Part shown: positions 1-8,220 of the stretch, in pieces
How positions within the stretch are numbered: position 1 is the first letter of the stretch
Layout of the letters: the number at the start of each line of letters is the position of its first letter
Assembly: GCF_000428865.1 (NCBI RefSeq)
Contig: NZ_AUAT01000005.1
Coordinates: 36,569-100,568 of the forward strand
Reading direction: 5' to 3'
Origin: Eremococcus coleocola DSM 15696
GTDB taxonomy: Bacteria; Bacillota; Bacilli; Lactobacillales; Aerococcaceae
DNA: 64,000 nucleotides
Made by a program: the position numbers and the translations under genes
Notes under the pieces: generated by a model
Databases searched by the model: none
Told to the model about the DNA's origin: nothing
The model's input: only the letters and a program-made list of their open reading frames with translations

Positions 1-504
1 ATTAATAATCTTTTGATTAGATGACCCCCGAAACTGTAAGCTTAAATCCTTCTTATCAATCTCAAAACGACCATCCACCAAGACATCAATCAAGGATAAT
101 AACTCTAACTTATCTTCAGAATCGACCATCAACTCTTGCCAGGTATAACCTGTCCAAGACCAAATATCTTTACTAGCACCAAAGCGGTCACGCACCGCCC
201 GGCATAAAGGAATCAAGACATTGGTATTCAACATGGGTTCACCACCCAGTAAGGTTAAACCCTGACAATAAGGAGCCCCTAAATCATCCAAGATTCGTTC
301 CTGCAACTCCAAGGTATAGGGCCTACCATAATTAAAGTTCTGGGCCACCCGGTTATAACACCCCTTACAAGCAAAGGGACAACCCGACACATAAATAGAA
401 CACCGGACGCCTTCGCCATCCACGAAATTATAGGGTTTATAATCAGCAATCTTGCCCATACTGAGTTCACTGGCCAACCATTCTTTTGGTTTAGGATTAT
501 TCAT
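1..504 (-). CDS. nrdG: Anaerobic ribonucleotide reductase activating protein, 3' end outside window
   Basis: Radical-SAM activase that installs the glycyl radical on NrdD. The visible 168 residues start at ATG 504 (MNNPKPKEWL) and run off the left edge, so the C-terminus is missing. The radical-SAM cluster motif CxxxCxxC is present as CPFACKGC at about residues 43-50, followed by the usual YNRVAQNF context and the SAM-binding LLGGEPM stretch. The gene starts 14 bases after the nrdD stop, so the two are almost certainly co-transcribed and share the NrdR control seen upstream of nrdD. The family is normally about 150-200 residues, so little is lost. Identification is secure from motif plus neighbour. 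Confidence 0.95.
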   Translation of the reverse strand, partial: MNNPKPKEWLASELSMGKIADYKPYNFVDGEGVRCSIYVSGCPFACKGCYNRVAQNFNYGRPYTLELQERILDDLGAPYCQGLTLLGGEPMLNTNVLIPLCRAVRDRFGASKDIWSWTGYTWQELMVDSEDKLELLSLIDVLVDGRFEIDKKDLSLQFRGSSNQKIIN

Positions 505-518
505 AGGCCAGCTCCTTC

Positions 519-2759
519 CTATAGGGTCCGATGATCATCAGCCTCTTTGGCTTTTTGATTTCTTAATTGTGTCACTTGACTAGAAGACATATGTTTTACC
601 CGGGATGAAATTTCTTTATGGCGACCATGCACCATTGGGCGTTTTTGTGGGTTACCTAGATAACCACAGGTCCGTTTAACCACATCACAAGTTTCAGGAT
701 TGTGGTTACCACAATGTGGACACTTAAAGCCAAATTCTGTTGGGGTAAAGTCCCCGTCAAAGCCACATTCATAACAATGATCAATTGGTGTATTTGTTCC
801 CAAATAGCCAATCTTATCATAGGCATAATCCCAAACGGCTTCCAAAGCTTTAGGATTTTGCCGCATATTAGGGTATTCACAGTAATGGATAAAGCCACCG
901 CCACAATATTGGGGATAATCTTTTTCAAAATCAATCTTTTCAAAGGGGGTTGGGTTCTTCCGAATATCATAGTGGAAAGAATTGGTATAGTACTCCTTAT
1001 CGGTAATATCTTTGACCTTCCCAAATAATTCAGTATCCAAACGACAGAAGCGGTCGGTTAAAGATTCGGATGGGGTTGAATAAACGGAGAAATGATAGCC
1101 ATATTGGTCCCCTAAAGCATCGGCTTTAGCCTTCAACCGTTTCATGATTTCTAAAGTAAAGGCCTTGGCTTTGAGATTATGCTCCCAATCAGGGCCGTAG
1201 AAGACCGTTGCCACTTCATAAAGACCAATATAACCTAAAGAAACAGTAGCCCGTTTATTCTTGAAGAGTTCATCCACGGCTTGATCAGGACGGAGCCGTT
1301 TGCCAAAGGCCCCATATTGATAAAGAATGGGAGCCATTTCAGGGGTCGCTTCTTTAACCCGTTGGACCCGGTAAACCATAGCATCCGCCACAATATCCAA
1401 ACGTTCTGCCAATAAGTCCCAGAAAGCGGCTTGGTCATAAGCAGTTTCTAGGGCAATCCGCGGTAAGTTTATGGTAACTACCCCTAAGTTCATCCGGCCA
1501 TCATTGACTTCATGACATTCTTCATCCTTCCAACCTTGTAAGAAAGAACGACATCCCATCGGCACTTTAAATGACCCGGTAATATCAATAATCTTGTCAT
1601 ACATCAAGACATCTGGATACATCCGCTTGGTGGCACATTCCAAGGCTAATTGCTTCACATCATAGTTAGGGTCTTTAGGGCATAAATTAACCCCATCTTT
1701 CAAAGTAAAGACCAGTTTAGGGAAAATAGCCGTCCGTGCTTCCTTACCAATTCCTTTAATCCGGACTTGTAAAATCGCCTTTTGGATTTCACGTTCGATC
1801 CAAGAGGTTCCTAAGCCAAAGCCAAGAGTCGTAAATGGCGTTTGGCCTTGTGAAGTATACAAAGTATTAATTTCATACTCTAAAGACTGCATGGCATCAT
1901 AAATATCTTTTTTGGTCTTAGCTACCGCAAATTCCTCTTGTTTTTCTGGATCGTCAATCCATTCTTGCGCTAATTGACGGTTTTTTTCTAAATTCAGTTG
2001 AGCATAAGGAGCCAAGACTTCATCAATCTGGTTAGCTGAGGTTCCACCATACTGACTGGAAGCCACATTGGCAATGATTTGGGCCATTTGGGCGGTTGCC
2101 GTTTGAATAGACTTAGGTGTTTCAACCTCCGCATTCCCAATCGTAAAGCCATTTTCGAACATATTCTTAAAATCGATTAAACTACAATTTGACATGGGCA
2201 TGTAAGGATGATAATCCAAGTCATGGTAGTGAATTTGACCCTTTTGGTGGGCATTAGCCACATGGGGCGGTAACATTTGTAAGCCAATCGCCTTGGCTGT
2301 AATCCCAGCGGTTAAGTCGCGCTTGGTATTAAAAACCCGACTATCCTTATTGGCATTTTCATTAACCACGGTCTTATCTTGATCTAATAAAGACTGGATA
2401 CGGTGATTAATATTCGTGGCATCAGCCCGGGCAAAATCTTGCTTAACCCGGTAGTCAATATAGGCATGAGCCACCTCAGGCATATTTGATTGTAGTAAGT
2501 GTTGTTCAACAATACTTTGTATTTCATAAATATTAATATCGCGTGTAAATCGTTCTTGAATCGTCGTCAAAATTTGGGCCACCAAGGCTTCAATCTCGAC
2601 CAAACGTTGGCTTGATACTTGACCTTCCACTTCAGTGACAGCTTTTTCAATGGCCACTTGAATTTTAGACGCATCAAAGGCAACCTGCCGCTTATCCCGT
2701 TTAATCACTTGCATTGAAGCTAAGCCCATGTAAGTTTCTTTTCTATCTAATAATTCCAT
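519..2759 (-). CDS. nrdD: Anaerobic ribonucleoside-triphosphate reductase
   Basis: Class III glycyl-radical reductase that makes dNTPs without oxygen in the cytoplasm. 746 residues, full length for the family. An ATP-cone allosteric domain occupies roughly residues 17-110, followed by the catalytic barrel. The C-terminus carries the zinc ligands CYEC and CPHC and the glycyl-radical motif RTCGYLG, with the radical glycine near residue 699. Three near N-terminal Met codons exist (1, 11, 16). The first has an AGGGG Shine-Dalgarno-like stretch about nine bases upstream and is preferred, though that stretch overlaps an NrdR-like box. It is followed after 14 bases by nrdG. The pair is probably repressed by NrdR when dATP is plentiful; nrdR is not in the window. 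Confidence 0.97.
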   Translation of the reverse strand: MELLDRKETYMGLASMQVIKRDKRQVAFDASKIQVAIEKAVTEVEGQVSSQRLVEIEALVAQILTTIQERFTRDINIYEIQSIVEQHLLQSNMPEVAHAYIDYRVKQDFARADATNINHRIQSLLDQDKTVVNENANKDSRVFNTKRDLTAGITAKAIGLQMLPPHVANAHQKGQIHYHDLDYHPYMPMSNCSLIDFKNMFENGFTIGNAEVETPKSIQTATAQMAQIIANVASSQYGGTSANQIDEVLAPYAQLNLEKNRQLAQEWIDDPEKQEEFAVAKTKKDIYDAMQSLEYEINTLYTSQGQTPFTTLGFGLGTSWIEREIQKAILQVRIKGIGKEARTAIFPKLVFTLKDGVNLCPKDPNYDVKQLALECATKRMYPDVLMYDKIIDITGSFKVPMGCRSFLQGWKDEECHEVNDGRMNLGVVTINLPRIALETAYDQAAFWDLLAERLDIVADAMVYRVQRVKEATPEMAPILYQYGAFGKRLRPDQAVDELFKNKRATVSLGYIGLYEVATVFYGPDWEHNLKAKAFTLEIMKRLKAKADALGDQYGYHFSVYSTPSESLTDRFCRLDTELFGKVKDITDKEYYTNSFHYDIRKNPTPFEKIDFEKDYPQYCGGGFIHYCEYPNMRQNPKALEAVWDYAYDKIGYLGTNTPIDHCYECGFDGDFTPTEFGFKCPHCGNHNPETCDVVKRTCGYLGNPQKRPMVHGRHKEISSRVKHMSSSQVTQLRNQKAKEADDHRTL

Positions 2760-2768
2760 CTTAGCAAA

Positions 2769-2837
2769 CCCCTATATCTTGTGTTTTTATTTTTTATATA
2801 ACATATATATTGTGGTTCATCTGGAGAATAATGTCAA
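2769..2837 (-). promoter_or_regulatory. nrdDG promoter with tandem NrdR-like boxes
   Basis: Two 16-base sites resembling the NrdR box ACACWATATWTWGTGT lie at 2769-2784 (13 of 16 matches) and 2800-2815 (12 of 16). Their starts are exactly 31 bases apart, the three-helical-turn spacing typical of NrdR operators. On the minus strand a TTGACA -35 (2832-2837) and a CACAAT -10 (2809-2814) are separated by 17 bases, so the upstream box sits on the -10. Matches are seen in the sequence. The assignment to NrdR is inferred from consensus, spacing and the nature of the downstream gene. Confidence 0.75.
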
Positions 2838-2985
2838 TACAAGATTGCGTTTTGTTTCACAACTATAAACTTACCTTATACAGGTTTAACACTTTTTTAT
2901 TGACCATAAAACGCTTACAAGTTACAATAACAATAGTTTCAACTTGTGAACTAAAATTTGATATATTCGAAAGGAGATATGTAAT

Positions 2986-3393
2986 ATGGATATTGTTTCA
3001 CGCGTCCAAGAATCCTTTGACCGTCAGACCTTTTTAAAGAGTATGGGGGCACGATTGGATACTGTTGAGGAAGGAAAAGTTTCAATCTATTTAGAAAAAA
3101 ATGAAAACTTGACTCAACAAACAGGCTTCCTCCATGCCGGTGTAACCACTTCTATTGCAGATTCGGCCGCTGGGTATGCCGCCCTGACCATGTTACCTGA
3201 AGGTTGTGAGGTTCTCAGTATTGAGTTCAAGGTCAATTTGTTACGCCCTGCCGCCAGCGATCGGTTTCTGGCCACCGGTCGAGTGATTAAAGCGGGCAAG
3301 CAAGTCTCCGTTGTAGAAGCCGATGTGGTTGATTTAGACTCTGGCAAACAAGTGCTTCAATTCCAGGGGACCATGATTGCGGTTAATCCTTAA
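2986..3393 (+). CDS. PaaI-family hotdog thioesterase
   Basis: A 135-residue single hotdog-fold acyl-CoA thioesterase of the PaaI type. The helix motif TGFLHAGVTTSIADSAAGYAAL (about residues 46-67) carries the HAG signature and the acidic residue of the active site. It starts at ATG 2986 behind a strong AAGGAGATAT ribosome-binding site. It is a monocistronic plus-strand gene within a mostly minus-strand arm and ends at a bidirectional terminator. The exact acyl substrate cannot be inferred; the phenylacetate name is only the family label, and no phenylacetate pathway is visible here. Confidence 0.85.
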   Translation: MDIVSRVQESFDRQTFLKSMGARLDTVEEGKVSIYLEKNENLTQQTGFLHAGVTTSIADSAAGYAALTMLPEGCEVLSIEFKVNLLRPAASDRFLATGRVIKAGKQVSVVEADVVDLDSGKQVLQFQGTMIAVNP

Positions 3394-3469
3394 TTAGTAG
3401 GACTCAGTCTTTTAAAGCAGTTATAACCATCATCACTGCGCTAAAACATCTAATATTTAAGTATATAAA

Positions 3470-3497
3470 CGGGACTGGGCATTTTTGCCCAGTCCCG
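3470..3497. terminator. Bidirectional terminator
   Basis: A perfect 11-bp stem (CGGGACTGGGC / GCCCAGTCCCG) with a six-base T-rich loop between the convergent paaI-like and manO genes. T/A-rich sequence follows on both sides, so it can serve both transcripts. Confidence 0.85.
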
Positions 3498-3528
3498 CCC
3501 TATTTATTTGCTTATTTTATGCCTTAAT

Positions 3529-3900
3529 TTACTTTTGCCCTCGTTTAAATAAACGTTTCAAAGAAAAAACTGGAACATTACGGACAATTTTCTCATTGCC
3601 TAAATAAGTTCGCATAGCTTTCAAACTTTTACCGGCATCCTTCACAATAAAGTTGAAGCTGACACCTTGGTCTGTATCAATAAAGAAGCCTCGAATATAA
3701 CGGTTGCCAAAGAATAATTGGGCTCTGACTTTTTCAATACTGACCCAAGGAATCTGTAGAAAGGATTCCGGATTACGTTCATTATAGAATTCAAAGGCTT
3801 GGTCCCCAATTAAAATATCGCCATGTTTACTGCCAACCCCCCCTGACATAAGATTGGCTTTGGTGTTAAAATCGACCTTTCGGTTAAGAGATTGTACCAT
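3529..3900 (-). CDS. manO: DUF956 / ManO-family protein
   Basis: A small cytoplasmic protein of the DUF956 family, called ManO where it follows mannose PTS genes in Lactobacillales. It opens with MVQSLNRKVDFNTKAN and contains the family's GDxxFEFYNxRN and IPWxSIEKVRAQ stretches. I chose the ATG at 3900 (123 residues) because AAAGGAG lies seven bases upstream; an ATG two codons earlier would be only about one base from it. It lies downstream of the man operon but is separated from it by a terminator, so it may have its own promoter or be reached by read-through. Its biochemical role is not established; a link to mannose PTS control is inferred from conserved location. Confidence 0.85.
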   Translation of the reverse strand: MVQSLNRKVDFNTKANLMSGGVGSKHGDILIGDQAFEFYNERNPESFLQIPWVSIEKVRAQLFFGNRYIRGFFIDTDQGVSFNFIVKDAGKSLKAMRTYLGNEKIVRNVPVFSLKRLFKRGQK

Positions 3901-3959
3901 TATCATGCTCCTTTACTAAGCTTTATTTTAGCATAGGCCTGGTTTAATTTAAATATCCC

Positions 3960-4012
3960 TCAATGAAAGAAAACCTCTTGTCATTCTGACCCAAGAAGTC
4001 AGACGACAAGAG
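3960..4012 (-). terminator. Terminator of the mannose PTS operon
   Basis: Hairpin CTCTTGTC (3975-3982) with GACAAGAG (4005-4012), extended by TCTGAC/GTCAGA around a small bulge. It is followed on the minus strand by GTTTTCTTTC. It lies directly after manZ. Confidence 0.8.
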
Positions 4013-4035
4013 ATTTTGATAGAATAGAGAAGTTT

Positions 4036-4953
4036 CTAGAAGATACCTACTAAGTGGCCTAAGATACCAATGGCAAATAAACCAAAGATAATAATGATTG
4101 GAGAAACATTTTTCTTCAACAACCACATACATGCAAAGGTTAGTAGTAAGGCTGCGAAACCAGGAATTAATTGATCTAAGTTATTTTGGAGGGTCGTTAC
4201 CTTTTCAGGTGAAATAGACATACCAGAAGCAACTTGACCTAAGATTTCTTGTAATTTACCTCCATCCACGGCACCATCAGGGAACTCAACATAAGCTCCT
4301 TCAGATAAAGGCACGCGGGAAACTACCATTGGGAAGTTAATTGAGGTCCAACGTTGTACCAAGATACCCATGATAAACATACCTAAGATAGAAGCACCTT
4401 TGGTAATCGTTTGAAGCAACCCACCAGAAAGATCTTTAGTAATTTCAGAACCAGATTTGTAGCCTAATTCTTGGGTATACCATAAAAAGGCCATCCGGAT
4501 AATGTTCCAAGCAATAAAGAAGAATAAAGGTGCAATAATAGATCCACCGGTTGCTAGAGAAGCGGCAATTGCTCCTAGAATTGGCCGTACGGTAAACCAG
4601 AAGACTGGGTCACCAATACCTGCTAGCGGACCCATCATACCGATTTTAACCCCTTGGATGGCTGCATCATCAATATCAGCTCCATTTGCTTTTTCCTCTT
4701 CAATCGCTAAGGTTACCCCTAAGATTGGCGAAGCTAAGTATGGGTGAGTATTAAAGAATTCCATGTGACGTTTTAATGCCGCTACTGCATCATCATGTTG
4801 TGGATATAATTTCTTTAACGCTGGGATTAAAGCATAAGCCCAACCCCCATTTTGCATCCGTTCGTAATTCCAAGAACCTTGGAGGAATTGAGAACGTAAC
4901 ATAACGCTACGACGGTCTGCTTTAGATAAAGTAATACGTTTTTCTTCAGTCAT
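4036..4953 (-). CDS. manZ: PTS mannose/fructose/sorbose family IID component
   Basis: 305-residue membrane subunit of the mannose-class phosphotransferase transporter. The N-terminus MTEEKRITLSKADRRSVMLRS and the following QGSWNYERMQNGGWAYAL stretch are characteristic of IID proteins, and a C-terminal hydrophobic span ends at the stop. With IIC it forms the sugar channel, and mannose-family IIC/IID pairs are also receptors for class IIa bacteriocins. It starts 14 bases after the IIC stop, with a good AGGAGG ribosome-binding site, and is the last gene of the operon before a terminator. Glucose/mannose is the likely substrate but cannot be fixed from sequence. Confidence 0.95.
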   Translation of the reverse strand: MTEEKRITLSKADRRSVMLRSQFLQGSWNYERMQNGGWAYALIPALKKLYPQHDDAVAALKRHMEFFNTHPYLASPILGVTLAIEEEKANGADIDDAAIQGVKIGMMGPLAGIGDPVFWFTVRPILGAIAASLATGGSIIAPLFFFIAWNIIRMAFLWYTQELGYKSGSEITKDLSGGLLQTITKGASILGMFIMGILVQRWTSINFPMVVSRVPLSEGAYVEFPDGAVDGGKLQEILGQVASGMSISPEKVTTLQNNLDQLIPGFAALLLTFACMWLLKKNVSPIIIIFGLFAIGILGHLVGIF

Positions 4954-4967
4954 CTGTCTTTTCCTCC

Positions 4968-5780
4968 TTAATAATCATTTAAAATATCGCCTAATGGGTC
5001 ACCTGAGTTAGATGAACCACCGTTACCGCCATCACCTTTATTCTTGCTTAGGTTTAAGTAGATAATTGCCAAGCAGAGACCGATAATACCAGTTGCAATT
5101 AGAGTTAATTCATTTAATGGAGCTAAGGCAAAGCCTAAGAAGAAGAAAGGCCATACTTCTCGGGTTGCCATTAAGTTAATAACCATAGCATAACCAACCG
5201 CTACGACAAACCCACCACCAATCGTCATACCAGAAGTAAACCATACAGGTAATGAACCTAAAACTGATTGAACCGCAGCAGATGGAATGAAGAGCAAGGC
5301 ACCTGCAGGTAAAGCAATCCGAAGACCTTGACATGCTAGAGCAATATAATGCCATAAAGACACACCATTAAAATCACCTTTTTCAGCCGCTTTGTCTGCT
5401 TGGTGAACAATCACCACAGATAAAGTCCGTACAACCATAGTTAAGACTAAACCAACAGTTGCTAAGGTAATTGCAGCTGCAATGGCCACATTCCGGCCAT
5501 CAGCTGAGAAGTCGCCCGCTTTAACAAAAATAATAGCAGAAGCCACAGAGGCTAAGGCAGCATCGGGTGCGATTGCCGCACCAATATTAGCCCAACCTAA
5601 GGCGATTAATTGTAAAGCGCCCCCTAAGATAATACATTCAGCTAAATGACCAGTAGCTAAGCCAACTAAAGAACAAGCAATAATTGGTTGATGGAATTGG
5701 AATTGGTCAAGAACCCCTTCCATCCCAGCTAAAAAGGCCACAATTAAAACTAAGACAATGGATAGTAAATTAAAGTCCAT
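4968..5780 (-). CDS. manY: PTS mannose/fructose/sorbose family IIC component
   Basis: 270-residue polytopic membrane permease of the mannose-class PTS. It begins MDFNLLSIVLVLIVAFLAGM and contains the signature LGGALQLIALGWANIGAAIAPDAA (about residues 52-76), diagnostic of ManY/ManM. The C-terminus is polar and glycine/asparagine rich (KNKGDGGNGGSSNSGD), as often seen in this subgroup. It sits 13 bases after the IIAB gene with its own AAGGAGG ribosome-binding site, and is followed by IID. It pairs with IID to translocate and release the phosphorylated sugar. Confidence 0.96.
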   Translation of the reverse strand: MDFNLLSIVLVLIVAFLAGMEGVLDQFQFHQPIIACSLVGLATGHLAECIILGGALQLIALGWANIGAAIAPDAALASVASAIIFVKAGDFSADGRNVAIAAAITLATVGLVLTMVVRTLSVVIVHQADKAAEKGDFNGVSLWHYIALACQGLRIALPAGALLFIPSAAVQSVLGSLPVWFTSGMTIGGGFVVAVGYAMVINLMATREVWPFFFLGFALAPLNELTLIATGIIGLCLAIIYLNLSKNKGDGGNGGSSNSGDPLGDILNDY

Positions 5781-5793
5781 TTTAATCCTCCTT

Positions 5794-6786
5794 CTAAAGT
5801 GCTAAGCCAGAACCAGCTTTATCAGCGATTAATTTGAATAAGTCGCCTGATTTATCTGCTGGAACTTTACGAACATCGAATTTAACGCCGTAGTCTTTTA
5901 ATTTCTTATAAGTATCCACGTCAGCTTGATCAACGGATAAAACATTATTCAACATGACTTTACCAGTTGAATGGGCCATGGAACCAACATTAATCGTTGG
6001 AATCTCAACACCTTTTTCTACCGCTTCTAATGCATCTTGCGGTGTTTCGAACAGAAGCATGGCACGAGTGGCTCCGAAACGAGGGTCCTTATAAACTTGG
6101 ACCAACTTATCGACCGGAATAACGTGAGCATGCACCCCTGCAGGGGCTGCTTGTTCGATTAGCTTTTTACGTAAATCATCGTGAGCTACACGGTCAGACA
6201 CCACAATAATCCGGTCTGGATTGGTAGTCTTTGTCCAAGATGTTGCAACTTGACCATGTAAGAGACGAGTATCAATCCGGGCAAGGACAAATTTAATTTG
6301 ACCATCACCAAGAACAGTGCCTTCTGGAATTTCACCTTCAGCTGTTGTAGCTTGAGCCACTTCTGCTTCTGGGGCAGCCTCAACCACATCAATTGCTTCC
6401 GGTCTTACCTTAACTCCTTCGCGCGCTGTCTTAAGAATCGCACTTGCAACTTCATGGGCCGTATTCATACTGAACCGACTGGCATAGGCTTCAATTAACA
6501 TTGGCAAGTTCAAACCAGCGACAATGGCACGTTTTTCTGTATCTTTTTCAAATAAAATATTGGCTTGATTGAAAGGACTGCCGCCCCATAAATCAACTAA
6601 GAACAGAATTTCGTCACCATCTATCCGGTCGATTGCTTCCGACAATTTCTTTTGCAAATCATCGGGTCCTTCATTTGGCATAAAAGTAACTGATTCAACA
6701 TTTTCTTGTTCACCAAAAATCATTGAACCAGATTGCTTAATGCCATCTGCAAATTCACCGTGACTTGCGATGATAATTCCTACCAT
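5794..6786 (-). CDS. manX: PTS mannose family IIAB fusion protein
   Basis: Cytoplasmic phosphoryl carrier with both IIA and IIB domains fused, 330 residues. IIA (about 1-130) carries the phosphorylatable His in ASHGEFADG. A flexible Ala/Glu-rich linker follows. IIB (about 165-330) carries its active His in RIDTRLLHGQVATSW. I start at ATG 6786, seven bases after AAAGGAGG; the TTG immediately before it is too close. First gene of the man operon, preceded by a clear sigma-A type promoter. The fused IIAB layout is the usual one for the glucose/mannose transporter of Lactobacillales. Confidence 0.96.
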   Translation of the reverse strand: MVGIIIASHGEFADGIKQSGSMIFGEQENVESVTFMPNEGPDDLQKKLSEAIDRIDGDEILFLVDLWGGSPFNQANILFEKDTEKRAIVAGLNLPMLIEAYASRFSMNTAHEVASAILKTAREGVKVRPEAIDVVEAAPEAEVAQATTAEGEIPEGTVLGDGQIKFVLARIDTRLLHGQVATSWTKTTNPDRIIVVSDRVAHDDLRKKLIEQAAPAGVHAHVIPVDKLVQVYKDPRFGATRAMLLFETPQDALEAVEKGVEIPTINVGSMAHSTGKVMLNNVLSVDQADVDTYKKLKDYGVKFDVRKVPADKSGDLFKLIADKAGSGLAL

Positions 6787-6833
6787 CAAATTACCTCCTT
6801 TTTTTAAATAATGAAATAAATAATTCCTCTCAT

Positions 6834-6861
6834 ATTATAGCACTTCCACTCAGGCAGACAA
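6834..6861 (-). promoter_or_regulatory. Promoter of the man PTS operon
   Basis: Minus-strand TTGTCT (6856-6861) and TATAAT (6834-6839) are separated by 16 bases, about 45 bases before manX. No sigma-54 (-24/-12) promoter was found, although mannose PTS operons of many relatives use one. No convincing cre site is present. Confidence 0.7.
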
Positions 6862-6992
6862 GTATAATTTTTTCACAATCACTTTCAAGCAAACTTCCTT
6901 TAGAACAGGATTTTAATAGAAAAAAAACAAAGACTTGTCTAATTATTTTTAACAAAACTCATGGTTTAAAGGCAAGGATAACCTCCACAAAA

Positions 6993-7037
6993 AAAGAATA
7001 GAAAAGGCATATAAAACATCTATCTTTTCCATTCTTT
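6993..7037 (-). terminator. Terminator after anmK
   Basis: Inverted repeat with 13 of 14 paired positions (6993-7006 with 7024-7037), followed on the minus strand by a T run. It ends the muropeptide operon. Confidence 0.8.
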
Positions 7038-7048
7038 ACCTATAAATT

Positions 7049-8212
7049 TTATGAAAATTTCTTTGTTTTAGAGAGGTCTAACCACGGTGTAATCTTGCCC
7101 AAGATAGCTGGTTGACTGGCTCCCGTTACCGATGGGACATTCGAAGGCCGCCCATGGAAGGTCTGGTTACCTAAAATCACAAAGGCAATGGCTTCTTTAG
7201 CTTCAGAAGAATAACCTAAGTCTTCTTGCCGAATAACTTCCACTTTCGGCATTAGCTCTTTAAGATACCGGATTAATTGCGGATTATAAGCACCGCCACC
7301 GCTCACAATTAATCGGTCAACTTGAGGCACCGCTGGAATATGTCCATCTAAATGAAAAGCAATACAAGCGGCACTATACCAAGTTACTGTAGCAATAAAA
7401 TCAAGTGGACTAATTTGAGGGAAAGCATCAATCAATTCTTGCGTGAAGGCTCGACCAAATAGCTCCCGCCCGGTTGATTTAGGTAAGGGGGCTTGCAAAT
7501 AAGGATGCGCCATGAGATGCTGGGCTAATTCTTCTTGTACTTGACCTTGGCTAGCCCGGTTTCCATCCTTATCATAAGTCTGATTAAATAAAATTTGCAT
7601 GGCTTCATTAATCACCATATTCCCCGGCCCTGTGTCAAAAGCCACCAGATCCGATAAACGCCCACTCTTAGGTAGAATCGTTACATTCCCAATTCCTCCA
7701 ATATTTTGTAAGGCTTGAGTCCGACTTGGATCCTGATACAAGACCCATTCAGCATAAGGAACTAAGGGCGCACCGGCACCACCTAAGGCCACATCCATGG
7801 GCCTAAAATCACTAATCACGGGACACTGGCACAAGGCCGCAATTTCACTGGCCTCCCCTAATTGCAGGGTATGGCGGATATTATTTTGATTAGACGTATC
7901 ATGGTAAAGGGTTTGACCATGTGAAGCAATAAAATCTAAGTTTTTACTGTCTAAGTCATTTTGCTGACACACCCTTAAGACTGCTTGACCGAAAACTTGT
8001 CCTAATTCAACATTTAACCGACTGATATCAGCCAAGGACACTTGGTCACGATTTAATGCCTGGCTTAGGTTAGCCAAAGTTTGTGGTTCAAAGGCGATAG
8101 TATCAAATGCCAGCAGCTTAACCTGGGTCTTTTGGTCAAGACCTTCAATCTCACAGATAGCCACATCGATGCCATCTAAGGATGTCCCTGACATAATCCC
8201 TGCAGCAAGCAT
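7049..8212 (-). CDS. anmK: Anhydro-N-acetylmuramic acid kinase
   Basis: Converts 1,6-anhydro-MurNAc plus ATP to MurNAc-6-phosphate. 387 residues, normal length. The N-terminal phosphate-binding motif GIMSGTSLDGIDVAI and the downstream SHGQT, GGIGNVT, FDTGPGNMV and VSGGGAYN motifs are all family hallmarks of the ASKHA kinase AnmK. Last gene of the nine-gene operon, eight bases after the RpiR-type regulator. Its product is the substrate of MurQ at the head of the same operon, so anhydro-muropeptides made by lytic transglycosylases would also feed in. AnmK is best known from Gram-negatives, so its presence in a Gram-positive recycling operon is notable. Confidence 0.96.
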   Translation of the reverse strand: MLAAGIMSGTSLDGIDVAICEIEGLDQKTQVKLLAFDTIAFEPQTLANLSQALNRDQVSLADISRLNVELGQVFGQAVLRVCQQNDLDSKNLDFIASHGQTLYHDTSNQNNIRHTLQLGEASEIAALCQCPVISDFRPMDVALGGAGAPLVPYAEWVLYQDPSRTQALQNIGGIGNVTILPKSGRLSDLVAFDTGPGNMVINEAMQILFNQTYDKDGNRASQGQVQEELAQHLMAHPYLQAPLPKSTGRELFGRAFTQELIDAFPQISPLDFIATVTWYSAACIAFHLDGHIPAVPQVDRLIVSGGGAYNPQLIRYLKELMPKVEVIRQEDLGYSSEAKEAIAFVILGNQTFHGRPSNVPSVTGASQPAILGKITPWLDLSKTKKFS

Positions 8213-8220
8213 AAGTCACC

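Noticed and set aside
2995..3010. TGTTTCACG in the PaaI-like gene as parS
   Set aside because: Only the left half-site matches, and it continues GCGTCC; same for the TGTTTCACGCG in dnaN near 43816.
2810..3037. Open frame upstream of the PaaI-like gene as a gene
   Set aside because: It overlaps the nrdD promoter and the start of the thioesterase, has no ribosome-binding site and shows no family resemblance.
6862..6900. cre site upstream of the man operon
   Set aside because: TGAAAGTGATTGTG lacks the central CG and fails at several conserved positions.
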